From assembly GCA_003725745.1 (NCBI GenBank), contig RHDP01000001.1:5373501-5437500 (forward strand): a DNA stretch of 64,000 bases, in the 5' to 3' direction. Made by a program: the position numbers and the translations under genes. Position 1 is the first letter of the stretch. Each line of letters starts with the position of its first letter. The notes beneath the pieces are model-generated. The model was given only the letters and a program-made list of their open reading frames with translations. It was not told the DNA's origin and searched no databases. Of the stretch, positions 26,423 to 35,877 are shown one piece after another. The DNA comes from Streptomyces sp. I6. Lineage in GTDB: Bacteria; Actinomycetota; Actinomycetes; Streptomycetales; Streptomycetaceae.

Positions 26423-27316
26423 ATGTCCGATCTGCCCCTCGCCCTCGCGCTCACCGCGGGCATGCTCGCCGCCGTCAACCCGTGCGGCTTCGCCCTGCTC
26501 CCCGCCTATCTGTCCCTCCTCGTCCTCGGCGACGACGCCCCCAGCCGCACCGTGGCCGTCGGCCGTGCCCTGATCGCGACCGCTGCCATGACCGCCGGAT
26601 TCGCGGCACTCTTCGGGATCTTCGGCCTGGCCGTGCAGCCCGTAGCGGGCCAGGTGCAGCGGCATCTGCCGTGGTTCACCATCGTCTTCGGGCTCCTCAT
26701 GGCGGGCGCCGGGGCCTGGCTGCTCGCGGGCCGCCGGCTGCCCTCCCCGGCACCGAAGATCCGCCGGGCGCCCGGTCTCACCCGCTCCGTCCCCTCCATG
26801 GCGCTGTTCGGGATGGCGTACGCGGCAGCCTCCCTGGGCTGCACCATCGCCCCGTTCCTCGCGATCGTGGTGTCCGCCGTCCGCAGCGGGTCCACCGGCG
26901 AGGGCGTCGCCCTCTTCGTCGCCTACGCCGCCGGTATGGGCCTGATCGTCGGAGCCGCCTCCCTCACCGTCGCCCTCACCCGCACCACCGCCGTCACGCG
27001 GCTGCGCCGTCTCGGCGCCGCCGCCCCCCGCCTCGGTGGCGCGCTGCTCCTGCTCGTGGGCGCGTACGTGGCGTACTACGGCTGGTACGAGATCCGGGTG
27101 CAGGGCGACCCCGCCACCCGGGATCCGGTCATCGACGCCGCGGGCGCCCTCCAGCGCACCATCGCCGATGCCCTGGACGCCGTGGGTCCAGCGGGGGTCG
27201 CCGCCCTGTTCGCGGCCCTGCTGGTCACGGCGGTGGCGCTGGCCCGACTGCGGCGGGCCCGGCGTCCGCGCGCCCGGGAAGCCGTCCCCCCGCCCGCAGC
27301 GGACCGCTCCCACTGA
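26423..27316 (+). CDS. CcdA/DsbD-type transmembrane thiol electron carrier
   Basis: A 297-residue protein with seven or so helices. The first helix has AAVNPCGFALLPAYLSLL and a later one SLGCTIAPFLAIVV: the two Cys that shuttle electrons in CcdA proteins. A C-terminal pair of extra helices with a soluble loop extends it beyond the usual 240 residues. It passes reductant from cytoplasmic thioredoxin to the TlpA-like lipoprotein encoded just before it (6-bp gap). No cytochrome c assembly genes are visible nearby, so the pair may serve the MauE/radical SAM block instead. Confidence 0.9.
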   Translation: MSDLPLALALTAGMLAAVNPCGFALLPAYLSLLVLGDDAPSRTVAVGRALIATAAMTAGFAALFGIFGLAVQPVAGQVQRHLPWFTIVFGLLMAGAGAWLLAGRRLPSPAPKIRRAPGLTRSVPSMALFGMAYAAASLGCTIAPFLAIVVSAVRSGSTGEGVALFVAYAAGMGLIVGAASLTVALTRTTAVTRLRRLGAAAPRLGGALLLLVGAYVAYYGWYEIRVQGDPATRDPVIDAAGALQRTIADALDAVGPAGVAALFAALLVTAVALARLRRARRPRAREAVPPPAADRSH

Positions 27317-27341
27317 GACCCGGTCGCGGCCAGAGGCGTCC

Positions 27342-27380
27342 CCGGGGGCGGATCAGCGATGAGGCATGTGCCGCCCCCGG
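27342..27380 (+). terminator. Hairpin after the CcdA-like gene
   Basis: A perfect 10-bp stem (CCGGGGGCGG at 27342-27351, complement at 27371-27380) with a 19-nt loop starts 26 bp after the stop. Confidence 0.5.
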
Positions 27381-27707
27381 CCCGCACTCCACGTACTGAC
27401 GGACCGTGAGCCGGTACGTGGCCCAGGCCGGTCCAGGCTCGTCGCGTCCCGTCTCGCGTTCCGTCTCGTGTGCCGTCGTGTCGCGTTCCGTCCCGGTCGG
27501 CGCAGGACGCGAGGCGAGGGAAGGCTACGGGGCCCGTAGCGCGGTTGACCGGCTGCGGTGGGGTGGGTTCGCCTGGGCGACGGCCAGGGCGGATCCATCT
27601 GAACAGTTCATGAACTGAAGCCACCGGACTGACCGAAATCCATCCCCGCCCCATGCTGTTAGGGGCAGACTGTCTCCGTGCATTCAACTTCTGAATTAGG
27701 AGTCTCG
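27381..27707. other. Spacer with low-complexity CGTCTCG/CGTTCCG words, no gene seen
   Basis: The first half repeats TCGCGTCCCGTCTCGCGTTC-like words. The second half becomes AT-richer (near 27597-27700, for example CATTCAACTTCTGAATTAGG) and probably holds the promoter and ribosome site of the secreted protein gene. Confidence 0.5.
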
Positions 27708-28018
27708 ATGTGGCGGATATCCGCTTCAGTAGTCGGTGCAGCGGTGATGGTGGCGCTGTCCACGGCCGGTGTGGCCGCGGCGGCACCGGCGGCCGGGGAG
27801 GCGAGCCGGCTCCCGGGTGCGTCCAGTACGCGGCCACCTGGCGCTACACCCACGTCACCAACGCCTGTGACACCGCGTACCGGTTGACGGTGGAGTACCC
27901 CGACGGCACCGGAGTGCCCTGTCGCGAGGCACAGCCGGGTGCGACGGTCACCTTCCCCGGGTACGGGCCCGGCGGCAACGGCGTCCTGCGGGTCCGGCTG
28001 TGCCCGCCGCCCCTGTGA
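27708..28018 (+). CDS. Small secreted protein with two Cys pairs, one frame break
   Basis: About 103 residues. The N-terminus (WRISASVVGAAVMVALSTAG then VAAAAPAAG) is a Sec signal peptide. The mature part reads CVQYAATWRYTHVTNACDTA and VEYPDGTGVPCREAQPGATV then VLRVRLCPPPL, with four Cys suggesting two disulfides in a small beta fold. The two halves are in different frames; adding one C in 27811-27817 joins them (length then 104 codons). AGGAG is 5 nt upstream of the ATG. It resembles small secreted actinobacterial proteins of unknown role; inhibitor or surface peptide roles are guesses. Confidence 0.6.
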
Positions 28019-28536
28019 CCCACGCCCCGCGCGGGTCTCGCGGCGGCTGACCGGCCGGACCCTCGCACCCGGCAGGCCGTTCCCCGGCGGAGGACCTGCC
28101 CGTCAGAGCGGAGACCCCGGGAGGGCGGCGCCCGCTGGGGGCCGCCGGATCCCGGAGGTTCCCGTACGGTCCGGAGGTTCCCGTGCGGTCCTGATCGGCC
28201 CGACGGTCGGCAGCCCCCGTACGGTCCGGACCGGCGTGCGACGGCCGGTCCCGCGCGGATCGGCGTGCGACGGGAACCCCGGAAGCGGGGCGCGGCGTGC
28301 GACGGGAGCCCGGCACCGGCGCGTCACGGGCTCGCGTTGCGCGCCTCCCCCGGGGGCGGCAACATGGTCGGACGGCCCACGGCCAGGGCCCCGCCGGTGA
28401 GCCGGCGGCGACCGCCGGAAACCCCCGGCGTGCAGGCGATGCGGCGATTTCTCCCAGATCAGCCGGACGTCCCCGGACCGGCTGAGCGGGCGCCTCGGGC
28501 GCCATGGAAGTCCGAGCGACTCCACCACGAGACCGA
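28019..28536. other. 518-bp GC-rich spacer, no gene seen
   Basis: Several frames are open by composition only. Direct repeats of GGAGGTTCCCGTACGGTCC-like words (about 28156-28190) and of CGGCGTGCGACGG (three times, about 28231-28300) are visible. I find no domain-like sequence. Confidence 0.5.
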
Positions 28537-28695
28537 TCAGCGTTCTTGCACGAGACGGATCTGCCACTCGGGTACACCGGCGGCGTCGCGGAGGCGGCCG
28601 ACGCGGACCGTGGTGCGGCACACCGCGCCCGGCGCCGTCCGGTACGGCGGGCATGTCGGACCGGCACTGCACCGAACAACGACGTGTCCGCTCAC
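28537..28695 (-). CDS. Possible 52-residue protein divergent from the aldehyde dehydrogenase remnant
   Basis: A GTG at 28695 with GGAG about 9 nt upstream opens a frame that ends at TGA 28537-28539. The C-terminal half (TTVRVGRLRDAAGVPEWQIR then LVQER) has clean GC-rich codons and an alpha/beta look; the first half has four Cys. I do not recognise it. Chance is possible. Confidence 0.3.
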   Translation of the reverse strand: MSGHVVVRCSAGPTCPPYRTAPGAVCRTTVRVGRLRDAAGVPEWQIRLVQER

Positions 28696-28726
28696 TCATC
28701 GCTCCGGACGAAGCTGGGAGTGAGCC

Positions 28727-29472
28727 ATGACCACTGGGACCGCGTTGCACTGGATCGACGGCACCTGGGTCGGTCCGGGAAGCCGGGACGGCGTTGAAGC
28801 CCGTCCGGCGCCGGGGGAGCAGAATGCGGACGGGCGCGAGATGGCGGCACGGGCGCTCGCGGCGGCCCGGCGGGCCTTCGGCGAGACGCGCTGGAAGGAC
28901 GACCGGCATCTGCGCGCCAGGACCCTGCACGAGATGGCCGACCTGTTCGCCGCGCGCCGGGGCAGATCACCGACGCACTGGCCCAGGTGGACGGCAGCAG
29001 GCGGCGCGCGCGCTTCGAGGCGGAGACGGTGCCGTCGAGGCTGCGGTACTTCGCCTCGCTCGTACGCACCGAGCACGGCCGCGCCCTCGAAGCCGCCCCG
29101 GGGCAGGGCTCCCTCGTCCTGCGGCGCCCCCGCGGGGTGGCGGGCATCGTCGTGCCGCGCCGGTCCCCGGTCGTCCTGCTCGTCTGCTCCCTGGCCCCGG
29201 CCCTGGCAGCCGGTACGACCAGTGTGGTGCGGATGCCGGGGCAGACGGCCCGCGTCAACGCCCTGGTCTTCGGGATCTTCTCCGAGACCGAGTCGCTGCC
29301 GCGCGGAGTCGTGAACGGTTTCACGGAGGAGGACGGCGCGGGTGCCCGGTATCTGGTTGCCGCCGCCGATGTGCCGTGCGCCCTCGACGGGGCCGCCCGG
29401 GAAGCGTCGGCGATGGACGACTTCGTCGAGTGCGAGCGAGTGACGATCACCCCGGGGACCATCCAGCGATAG
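28727..29472 (+). pseudogene. Truncated aldehyde dehydrogenase (N-terminal half only)
   Basis: About 248 residues align in style with the first half of an NAD(P) aldehyde dehydrogenase: LHWIDGTWVGPGSRDGVEAR (N-terminal strand), ARTLHEMADLFAARR, FASLVRTEHGRALE, GVAGIVVPRRSPVVLLVCSL and PALAAGTTSVVRMPGQTA (cofactor domain). One G restored at 28959-28962 joins the two frames. Even then the protein ends after about half the usual 480 residues with an unrelated tail, and the catalytic Cys and Glu are missing. The NAD-binding K of the P-W-N-x-P region is also not conserved. I treat it as a real truncation. It lies beside a molybdenum aldehyde oxidoreductase operon on the opposite strand. Confidence 0.65.
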
Positions 29473-29747
29473 CGGGCCCGTCGTGGCGTTCCGCGGCCCG
29501 CGCTCCCGTCTGCCCGCGCCCCTTCCTGCCCGCACTCGCCCAGGCCCGGGCCCATGCCCGCCCGCACTCCCGGACGCACGGGCCGGGCCGGTCCCGCACC
29601 CGGCCCGGCCCCTGTACCCATGCCCATGCCCATGCCCGCGCCCGCCCCGTGCCTGTCGGCCCGCCCGCCCCCGTACGCCCGCCACAGGCCCCCGGCTGTC
29701 GGCGCCGGCTGTCGGTGCCTTCCGGTGACGCGCGGAACGACCCGAGT
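29473..29747. repeat. Low-complexity GCCC/CCCATG repeats in a convergent spacer
   Basis: The stretch includes CCCATGCCCATGCCCATGCC (about 29617-29640) and runs of GGCCCGG and CGCCCGC. It separates the dehydrogenase remnant from the convergent oxidoreductase operon. No gene is seen. Confidence 0.75.
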
Positions 29748-30732
29748 TCAGTTTCCTTCGCAGAGGTCGAGGAGTGTGGCGACGAGCGTGTCGCAAGCCA
29801 GCGGGACCTTGTAGGCGTTCCCCGGCACGGTGCGTGCCGCCGCCAGCTCCGCGTGCGCCGCCGTGGCGAAGGACTCCGCCGTCCCGGGTGCTCCGCGCAG
29901 GGCCGTCTCCGCCCTGGTCGCGCGCCACGGTTTGGGGGCGACCCCGCCGAACGCGACACGCACATCGCGCACGGTGCCGCCCTCCAGGTCGAGTGCCGCG
30001 GCGACCGAGACCAGTGCGAAGGAGAACGAGGCCCGGTCCCGCACCTTGCGGTAGCGAGAGCGGGCCGCCGTCGGCAGCGGCGGCAGCTGGACCGCCGTGA
30101 TGAGCTCCCCGCGCTCCAGCCCCGTGTCCCGCTCCGGCGCGTCCCGGGAAGCCGGTGCAGCCGGGTCAGGGGTACCCGGCGGCGGCCCGAGGGCCCCACC
30201 GTCATGACGACGGCGTCCACGGCGCACAACGCGACCGCCACGTCGGAGGGGTGCACCGCCACACAGTGCTCCGAGGCCCCCAGGACCGCGTTGTGACCGG
30301 TGAAGCCGCTCAGGGCCGAACAGCCCGAACCGGGTTCCCGCTTGTTGCAGGGGGTGTCCGGGTCCTGGAAGTACACGCAGCGGGTGCGCTGCATGAGATT
30401 CCCGCCCAAGGTGGCGGCGTTGCGCAACTGGGCCGACCCCCCGACACCAGCGCCTGGGAGACCACGGGGTAGCGCTCGCGCACCACCGGATGAGCAGCCA
30501 GGTCGGCGTTGCGGACCGTCGCCCCGATGCGCAACCCCCCGTCGGGAATCTCCTCGACGGTGTCGAGGGGCAGTCCGGTGACGTCCACCAGCACACGGGG
30601 CCGGGCGATCCCGAGCCTCAGGTGCTCGACGAGGTTCGTCCCGCCGCCCAGGAACACCGCGCCCGGGCGGGTCGCGACGAGTGCGACGGCTTCCTCGGCC
30701 GTCGCGGGGCGTTCATAGGCGAAGGGCCGCAT
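29748..30732 (-). CDS. Molybdenum hydroxylase FAD subunit with extra 4-Cys cluster site, two frame breaks
   Basis: About 328 residues of a CO-dehydrogenase/xanthine-dehydrogenase FAD subunit. The N-terminus MRPFAYERPATAEEAVALVA and FLGGGTNLVEHLRLG hold the FAD site. The middle carries NAATLGGNLMQRTRCVYFQD, then PCNKREPGSGC and ASEHCVAVHPSD: four Cys as in PaoB/YagS, where they bind an additional [4Fe-4S] cluster. The end (RYRKVRDRASFSFALVSVAA) is the usual C-terminal domain. Breaks lie at 30437-30442 and at 30143-30145, one missing C each on the plus strand. The start at 30732 follows GGGAGG. It is the third gene of the operon, 255 bp behind the molybdenum subunit across a repeat-rich spacer. 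Confidence 0.85.
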
Positions 30733-30987
30733 CACCCGCCTCCCCGGTCGCGGACCGCGCCCGGGACGCTCCGTTCCGGCGCAGTCCGGGAGCGGCCGGG
30801 CGGGGAACCAGGGCCCCGCAGCCCTCACGGTGCGGATGGCCCTCACCGTGGGGACGGCCTCCGCAGTGCGCATGGCACTCCCAGCACGCGCAGCACGCCC
30901 AGCACACACAGCACATACGGCGCACACCGCCTCCACGCCCCGCACGGCGCACAGGGTCTTCAGGGCGCGCACCGTGGCCCCGCCCGG
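30733..30987. other. Repeat-rich spacer inside the oxidoreductase operon
   Basis: CAGCACGC and CACACAGCACA words repeat between 30880 and 30920, and GTGCGGATGGCC/GTGGGGACGGCC words at 30829-30865. No gene is seen. Confidence 0.55.
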
Positions 30988-33309
30988 TCACGGCTGCTCC
31001 GGCGACCCCGGCCGCGGGAGCGCTCCCGACGGCGGGGGAGTGCCACACGGTGGGGGAGTGCCACAAGCCGGGGGCGCCCCCGGCGGCCCCGGCCGCACCG
31101 AGGGCCCCATCACCTCCACGAGCCGCTGAGGAGTCAGCGGCAGCTCGCGGAAGCGGTGCCCCGTGGCGTGGTGCACCGCGTTGGCGATCGCGGCCGCCGT
31201 GCCGACGATGCCGATCTCGCCGGCCCCCTTGGCTCCCATGGGGCTCGTGTGGAAGTCCTCCTCCTCGACGCAGACGGCGTCGACGCGGGGCACGTCCGCG
31301 TATGTCGCGACGCGATAGGCGGCGAGGTCCCGGGTGAGGAAGTGACCGTGAGCCGGGTCCAGGACGCCTTCCTCGCAGAGGGCCATGGAGACGCCCATGA
31401 CCATGCCGCCGACCAGCTGCGAACGCACCGTCGCCGGGTTGATGACCCGGCCCACGGCGAAGACGCCGAGGAGGCGCGGCACCCGCACCTCCCTGGTGGC
31501 CCTGTCCACGGTGACCTCCGCGAACTGGGCTCCGAAGGCGTGCTGCGAGCACGCGCGCGGCGGGGCGAGTTCGTCGGAGGTGTCCCAGGACACCTCGACG
31601 CCGCCGGGCGGCACCTCGCCGCCGCGCCGCCCGATCTCGGCGCGCAGCGCCTCGCACGCCCGCACCACCGCCGTGCCCCAGGAGGTCGTTCCGCTGGAGC
31701 GCCCGGCCCAGCTCGCCGACGGGTAGGCGCTGTCGCCGAGTTCCGCGGTGACGCGGTCCGCCGGTACCCGGAGGGCGTCGGCGGCGATCTGCGCCAGCAC
31801 CGTCCGGGCTCCCGTACCGACGTCCGCGGCCGCGATACGCACCACATAGCGGCCGTGCGGGTCGGCGTGCACGGTCGCCCGCGAGGGGAACCGGTACTGC
31901 GGAAACGTCGATGCGGCGACGCCCAGGCCCACCAGCCGGTGCCGGTCGCCGCGCCGCGCCCGCAGCCGGTCCCGCTCGGCCCACCCGAAGCGCTCCGCGC
32001 CCAGGCGCAGGCAGGCGGCCAGGTTCCGGGAGCTGAAGGGCCGTCCGCTGTGGGGGTCCACGGGAGTGTCATTGCGCAGCCGCAGCTCGACGGGATCGAT
32101 GGCGCACGCCTCGGCGAGCTCGTCCATCGCCGACTCCAGCGCGAACATCCCCGGGCACTCGCCGGGGCCCGCAGCCACGTGGGGAGGGGACGTGCAGGCG
32201 CGCACGCCGGTGACTGGTCATGCGGTGGGGCGCCGCGTACATGGTGCGGGTGGGTGCGGCCGTGCACTCGGAGAAGTCCCTGATCAGCGAGGTCTGCTCG
32301 AACGCCGCATGGGACACGGCCACCAGGCGGCCGTCCGTCCCGGCCCCGAGGCGGATCCGCTGGATGGTCGGCGTCCGGTATCCCACGACGGCGCTGAGCT
32401 GCTCCCGGCCGAGGGCGGTGACGACCGGCCGCTGCACGACACGGGCCGCCAGAGCGGCCAGGACCACCTGGGCGCGCGGCGCCGCCTTCGAGCCGAAGCC
32501 CGCGCCGATGTGGTGGGCGAGGACCCGCACTCGGTCGGGCCGGATCCCGAAGAGGCGGGCCAGGACGTCACGCGTTCCCGACGGCCCCTGCGTGGTGTCG
32601 TGGACGGTCAGGAACCCTCCTTGCCAGTACGCCAGCGACGCGTGCGGCTCCAGCACATGGTGGTGGTACGGGGGCGTGCGGTACACCGCGTCCACGCGTA
32701 CGGCGGAGCGCGGCAGCGCGGCCTCCGGGTCGCCGTGCACGCAGTCGGCGGGGAACCACGGGCCGTGCCCGGGGGCGGCTGAAGCGAGAGGCCGTCGGTG
32801 GCCAGCTGTACCTCGTGCGGGCGGGCGGCGTACTCGACGTCCACGCGGAGCGCGGCCTCCCGGGCGAGAAGCGGGGACTCGGCGACGACGGCCGCGACGA
32901 ACTGCCCCCGGTAGGCGATGCCGGGAGACTGGAACAGGGCGAGTTCCCCGTCGCCCGCTCTGCGCAGGCGCGGGCAGTTGGCGAAGTAGATCACGGCCGT
33001 CACACCGGGCAGGGCGAGGGCCCGCTGGGGACGGACCGCCCGCACCCGTCCATGGGCCACCGCCGCCGGGACCACCGCGACGTAAGCGGCCCTCGGCATC
33101 CTCACGTCGCCGGCGTAGCGCGCCCGGCCGGTGACCTTCTCCCCGGCCTCCCGCCGGGGGAGGGAGGCGCCGGTGAAGCGCTGAGCCGGGGCCGCCGCCA
33201 CCGGGGCGGCGGTGCTCGCGGGCGGGCCGGGCGGCCCCCGCCGGTCGTCCGGCGGCGTCCCGCCGCCGGACGGACCGGGTACGGGTCCGCTCCGCCGCGG
33301 GCGCGTCAT
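30988..33309 (-). CDS. Molybdopterin-binding subunit of aldehyde-oxidoreductase type, three frame breaks
   Basis: About 774 residues, PaoC/xanthine-dehydrogenase large-subunit family. Recognisable parts are VTGRARYAGDVRMPRAAYVA (N-terminal barrel), DAVYRTPPYHHHVLEPHASL (substrate funnel), HHIGAGFGSK (cofactor loop), GECPGMFALESAMDELA, AADVGTGARTVLAQIAADAL (Mo-cofactor QxxG-like segment) and SPMGAKGAGEIGIVG with the catalytic Glu. It hydroxylates aldehydes or aromatic N-heterocycles using water. The ATG overlaps the stop of the iron-sulfur subunit. Single-base losses at 32768-32775, 32181-32184 and 32162-32167 put the protein in three frames; three restored bases give 775 codons. The C-terminal tail repeats GTPPPCGTPPPSG. 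Confidence 0.85.
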
Positions 33310-33851
33310 CGCACCGCGTCCCTGATCGCCGCCACGATGTTCTGGTAGGCGCCGCACCTGCAGAGGTTCCCGCTCATACGCTCCCGGATCTCCGCGTCGG
33401 TGAGTGCGGGGGCACCGGTGGGTCCGTCCGTCACGGCGCTCGGCCACCCCCGCGCGGCCTCGTCCAGCATTCCTGCCGCCGAGCACAGCTGCCCGGGCGT
33501 GCAGAACCCGCACTGGAGGGCGTCGCGCGCCATGAAAGCCCGCTGCAGGGGGTGGAGTTCCGCTCCGGAGAGGCCCTCGACCGTCACCACGCCGGCGGCG
33601 TCGCAGGTGACGGCCAGCCTCAGACAGCTGTAGACGCGACGGCCGTCGACCAGCACGGTGCAGCAGCCGCACTGCCCCCGTTCGCAGCCGGCTTTCGCGC
33701 CGGTCAGTCCCAGCCGGTCGCGCAGCACGTCGAGCAGCGACATCCTGGTGTCGACCGTGAGCTGCCGGGCCTCACCGTTGACGTACAGGGCGAGTTCCAC
33801 GAGGACCGGCGGGCCCGCGTCGGGCCCCCGGAGCGTCTGCGCGTGTGCCAT
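33306..33851 (-). CDS. [2Fe-2S] subunit of the molybdenum hydroxylase
   Basis: A 181-residue intact protein. The first plant-type cluster site is GCERGQCGCCTVLVDG (CxxxxCxCC) near 55-70 and the second is QCGFCTPGQ with SGNLCRCGAYQNI near 112-170. It relays electrons from the molybdenum site to the FAD subunit. Unlike PaoA of E. coli, no Tat signal is present at the N-terminus (AHAQTLRGPDAGPPVLVELA), so the enzyme should be cytoplasmic. It is the first gene of the operon and overlaps the next (ATGA). No XdhC/MocA-type maturation gene is visible nearby. Confidence 0.93.
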   Translation of the reverse strand: MAHAQTLRGPDAGPPVLVELALYVNGEARQLTVDTRMSLLDVLRDRLGLTGAKAGCERGQCGCCTVLVDGRRVYSCLRLAVTCDAAGVVTVEGLSGAELHPLQRAFMARDALQCGFCTPGQLCSAAGMLDEAARGWPSAVTDGPTGAPALTDAEIRERMSGNLCRCGAYQNIVAAIRDAVR

Positions 33852-34174
33852 CGGCGGGCTCCGGATGCGATCGTGCCCGGGCTGCTGCGGCCGCGTGGGT
33901 CACGGGCCGCCCGCCCCGGTGCTCGGCCCCCGTGCGGTACGTGCGGTACCTCCGCCCTCCCGCTTCGCACACTATCCCCGAACGATCCCCGGCGCATCGG
34001 CGTGGACCGGCGCACGGGCCCGGCGCCGAAGGAGCCGGACCCGGGCGACGCGATCAGGCCGACCCGCCCGGCCCGCCCCGGCGCACACAGGCGCACACCG
34101 GAGGCACCAGAGGCACCAGAGGTACCGGAGGCACCAGAGGTGCACGGCGACCCGGCCCGTGCTGTGATGGGCCG
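33852..34174. other. Divergent spacer with 9-bp tandem repeats
   Basis: It carries the promoters of the oxidoreductase operon and the MFS gene. At 34102-34141 AGGCACCAG-type 9-mers repeat four to five times (AGGCACCAGAGGCACCAGAG). No gene is seen. Confidence 0.7.
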
Positions 34175-35721
34175 GTGAGGCGTTCCCGTGCGATCGACCC
34201 GCGGCAACGCATGACGATGGCTCTGGCGTGCGTCACCAGCTCCGTACTCTTCTCCAGCGCCCCGAGCATCACGCTCGCCCTGCCGACCATCCAGCGCGAC
34301 CTCGACGCCACGGCGGCCACCCTGCGCTGGATCGTGATCGCGGCCCAGCTCCCGCTCTGCTGCCTGGCGGCCGCCGCCGGACGCCTCTCCGACCTGCTGG
34401 GGTACCGGACCGTGCTCCGGTCCGCCCTGCTCTGCTTCGCCGTCGCCTCCGCCGTCTGCGCCCTGGGGCCCACCGGCGGCTGGCTGATCGCCGGCCGGGT
34501 CCTCCAGGGGGTCGCCGCGGCCCTGGCAGCTCCGCTGGGGATCGCCCTGCTGGCCAGGGAGATCCCGGTCCGTATGCGCGGGTGGGCGCTCGGCACCCTC
34601 GCTCTGTCGATCACCGTGACCAGTACGGCGGCCCCGTACCTCGTCGCGGTGCTGACCGACTACGCCGACTGGCGCTGGGGTTTCGGCGTCTACACGGCGG
34701 CGGGGCTCGTCCTGCTCGTACTCGCCCGGCGCGAGAGCTACGGGACGGGCAGGACCGCGGTGCCCATGGACTGGAAGGGACTGCTCACCCTGACGGGCGG
34801 ACTCACCCTGGTCGTGGTCTCGCTGGAGAGAGTGGCCGCCTGGGGCACCGGGACCTCACGGCCCTGCTGCTCCTCCTCACCGGTGCCGCCCTTCTCCTGG
34901 TGTTCGTGCTGGTGGAGAGGACTACCGCCGATCCCCTCATCGACCTCGGGATGTGCCGGCGCCCCAACGTGGTCGCCGCCGCCGGCGGCCTGGCGCTCGC
35001 CCAGTGGGCGAGCCTGGTGCTGTCGATCTACCTCAGCCTCTACCTGCAGCAGGTGCTCGGCTACAGCGCCCTGCAGGCCGGACTGGTCGCCCTGCCCGGG
35101 GCCCTGGGCCCGCTCCTGCTGCCCCGCCTGGTGGGGCGGCTGCACGACTACGCGCCCAACTGGTGGACCGTCGTCGGCGGAGCCCTGCTGGGGGCGGTGT
35201 CCCTCATGCTGGTCGCCCTGGCCGTCGACCGGGGCGACGTCGTGACGCTGATGCTGGCGCTGCTCGCCTTCGGCTGCGCGGCGCCCCTGGTCTACACACC
35301 GGCCAGCGGATTCGCCATGTCCGCCGTGCCCACCGCCGCCTACGGGCTGATCGGCGGCTTCACCACGACGGCCCGCCAGCTGGGCGGGGTCCTGGGCCTG
35401 GCAGTCTCCGGGATGCTCTTCGCCCAGGTGCAGGCGGGCGCGCTCGCGCACCTCACCCGTACGGAGCGACTCGGCACCGTACAGCGGCACGATCTGGACA
35501 GCCTGGTCTCCGACGGCGAGCGGGGCCGCCGGCTGCTGGACTCACTGCCCCGACCGTCGGCGCAGGCCGTGCTCGACTCCGCGAACGGCGCCTACACCGC
35601 TGGGTTCACCGCCGTCCTCCTCGCCACGGCGGGACTGCTCGCCCTCGGCTGCGTGAGCATGCTGGTGGCTCTCCGGCACCGGATGAGCGGACTGACCGGG
35701 GAAACGGGCCGCCCCGGCTGA
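34175..35721 (+). CDS. MFS drug exporter (DHA2/EmrB-like), one frame break
   Basis: About 515 residues with 14 likely helices. ITLALPTIQRDLDATAATLR is the first-loop region of the 14-helix drug:H+ antiporters. GRLSDLLGYRTVL is the loop 2-3 motif A and GRVLQGVAAALAAPLGIALL is motif B/C-like. The second half (LGYSALQAGLVALPGALGPL; GFTTTARQLGGVLGLAVSG) is in the next frame until one G is restored at 34842-34845. The start is uncertain: the GTG at 34175 or the ATG at 34211. The substrate is unknown; it could export an aldehyde or aromatic compound, but this is only from proximity. Confidence 0.85.
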
Positions 35722-35793
35722 ACGGGGCGCGGGCACAGGGTTCCGGTCAGGACGCGGTCAGGTCGCGGACCCGGCACCGGGCTGGAGCCGGGC

Positions 35794-35870
35794 CGGCTGC
35801 GGATCCGGACCCGGACCCGGACCCGGCCGCGGGCCGGACCCCGGCTGGACCCGGACCGGCTGCGGACGTC
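35794..35870. repeat. CCGGAC hexamer repeat in a convergent spacer
   Basis: GGACCCGGACCCGGACCCGG and nearby CCGGCTGCGGA words fill the 156 bp between the convergent MFS and phosphatase genes. Confidence 0.85.
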
Positions 35871-35877
35871 GGCAAGC

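Noticed and set aside
28103-28930. Long minus-strand frame in the 28-kb spacer
   Set aside because: Arg/Pro/Gly-rich composition typical of an antisense GC-rich frame, with no motif.
30988-33309. Treating the molybdenum subunit as a pseudogene
   Set aside because: All three breaks are single missing G/C bases, length plus three is divisible by three, and catalytic segments are intact.
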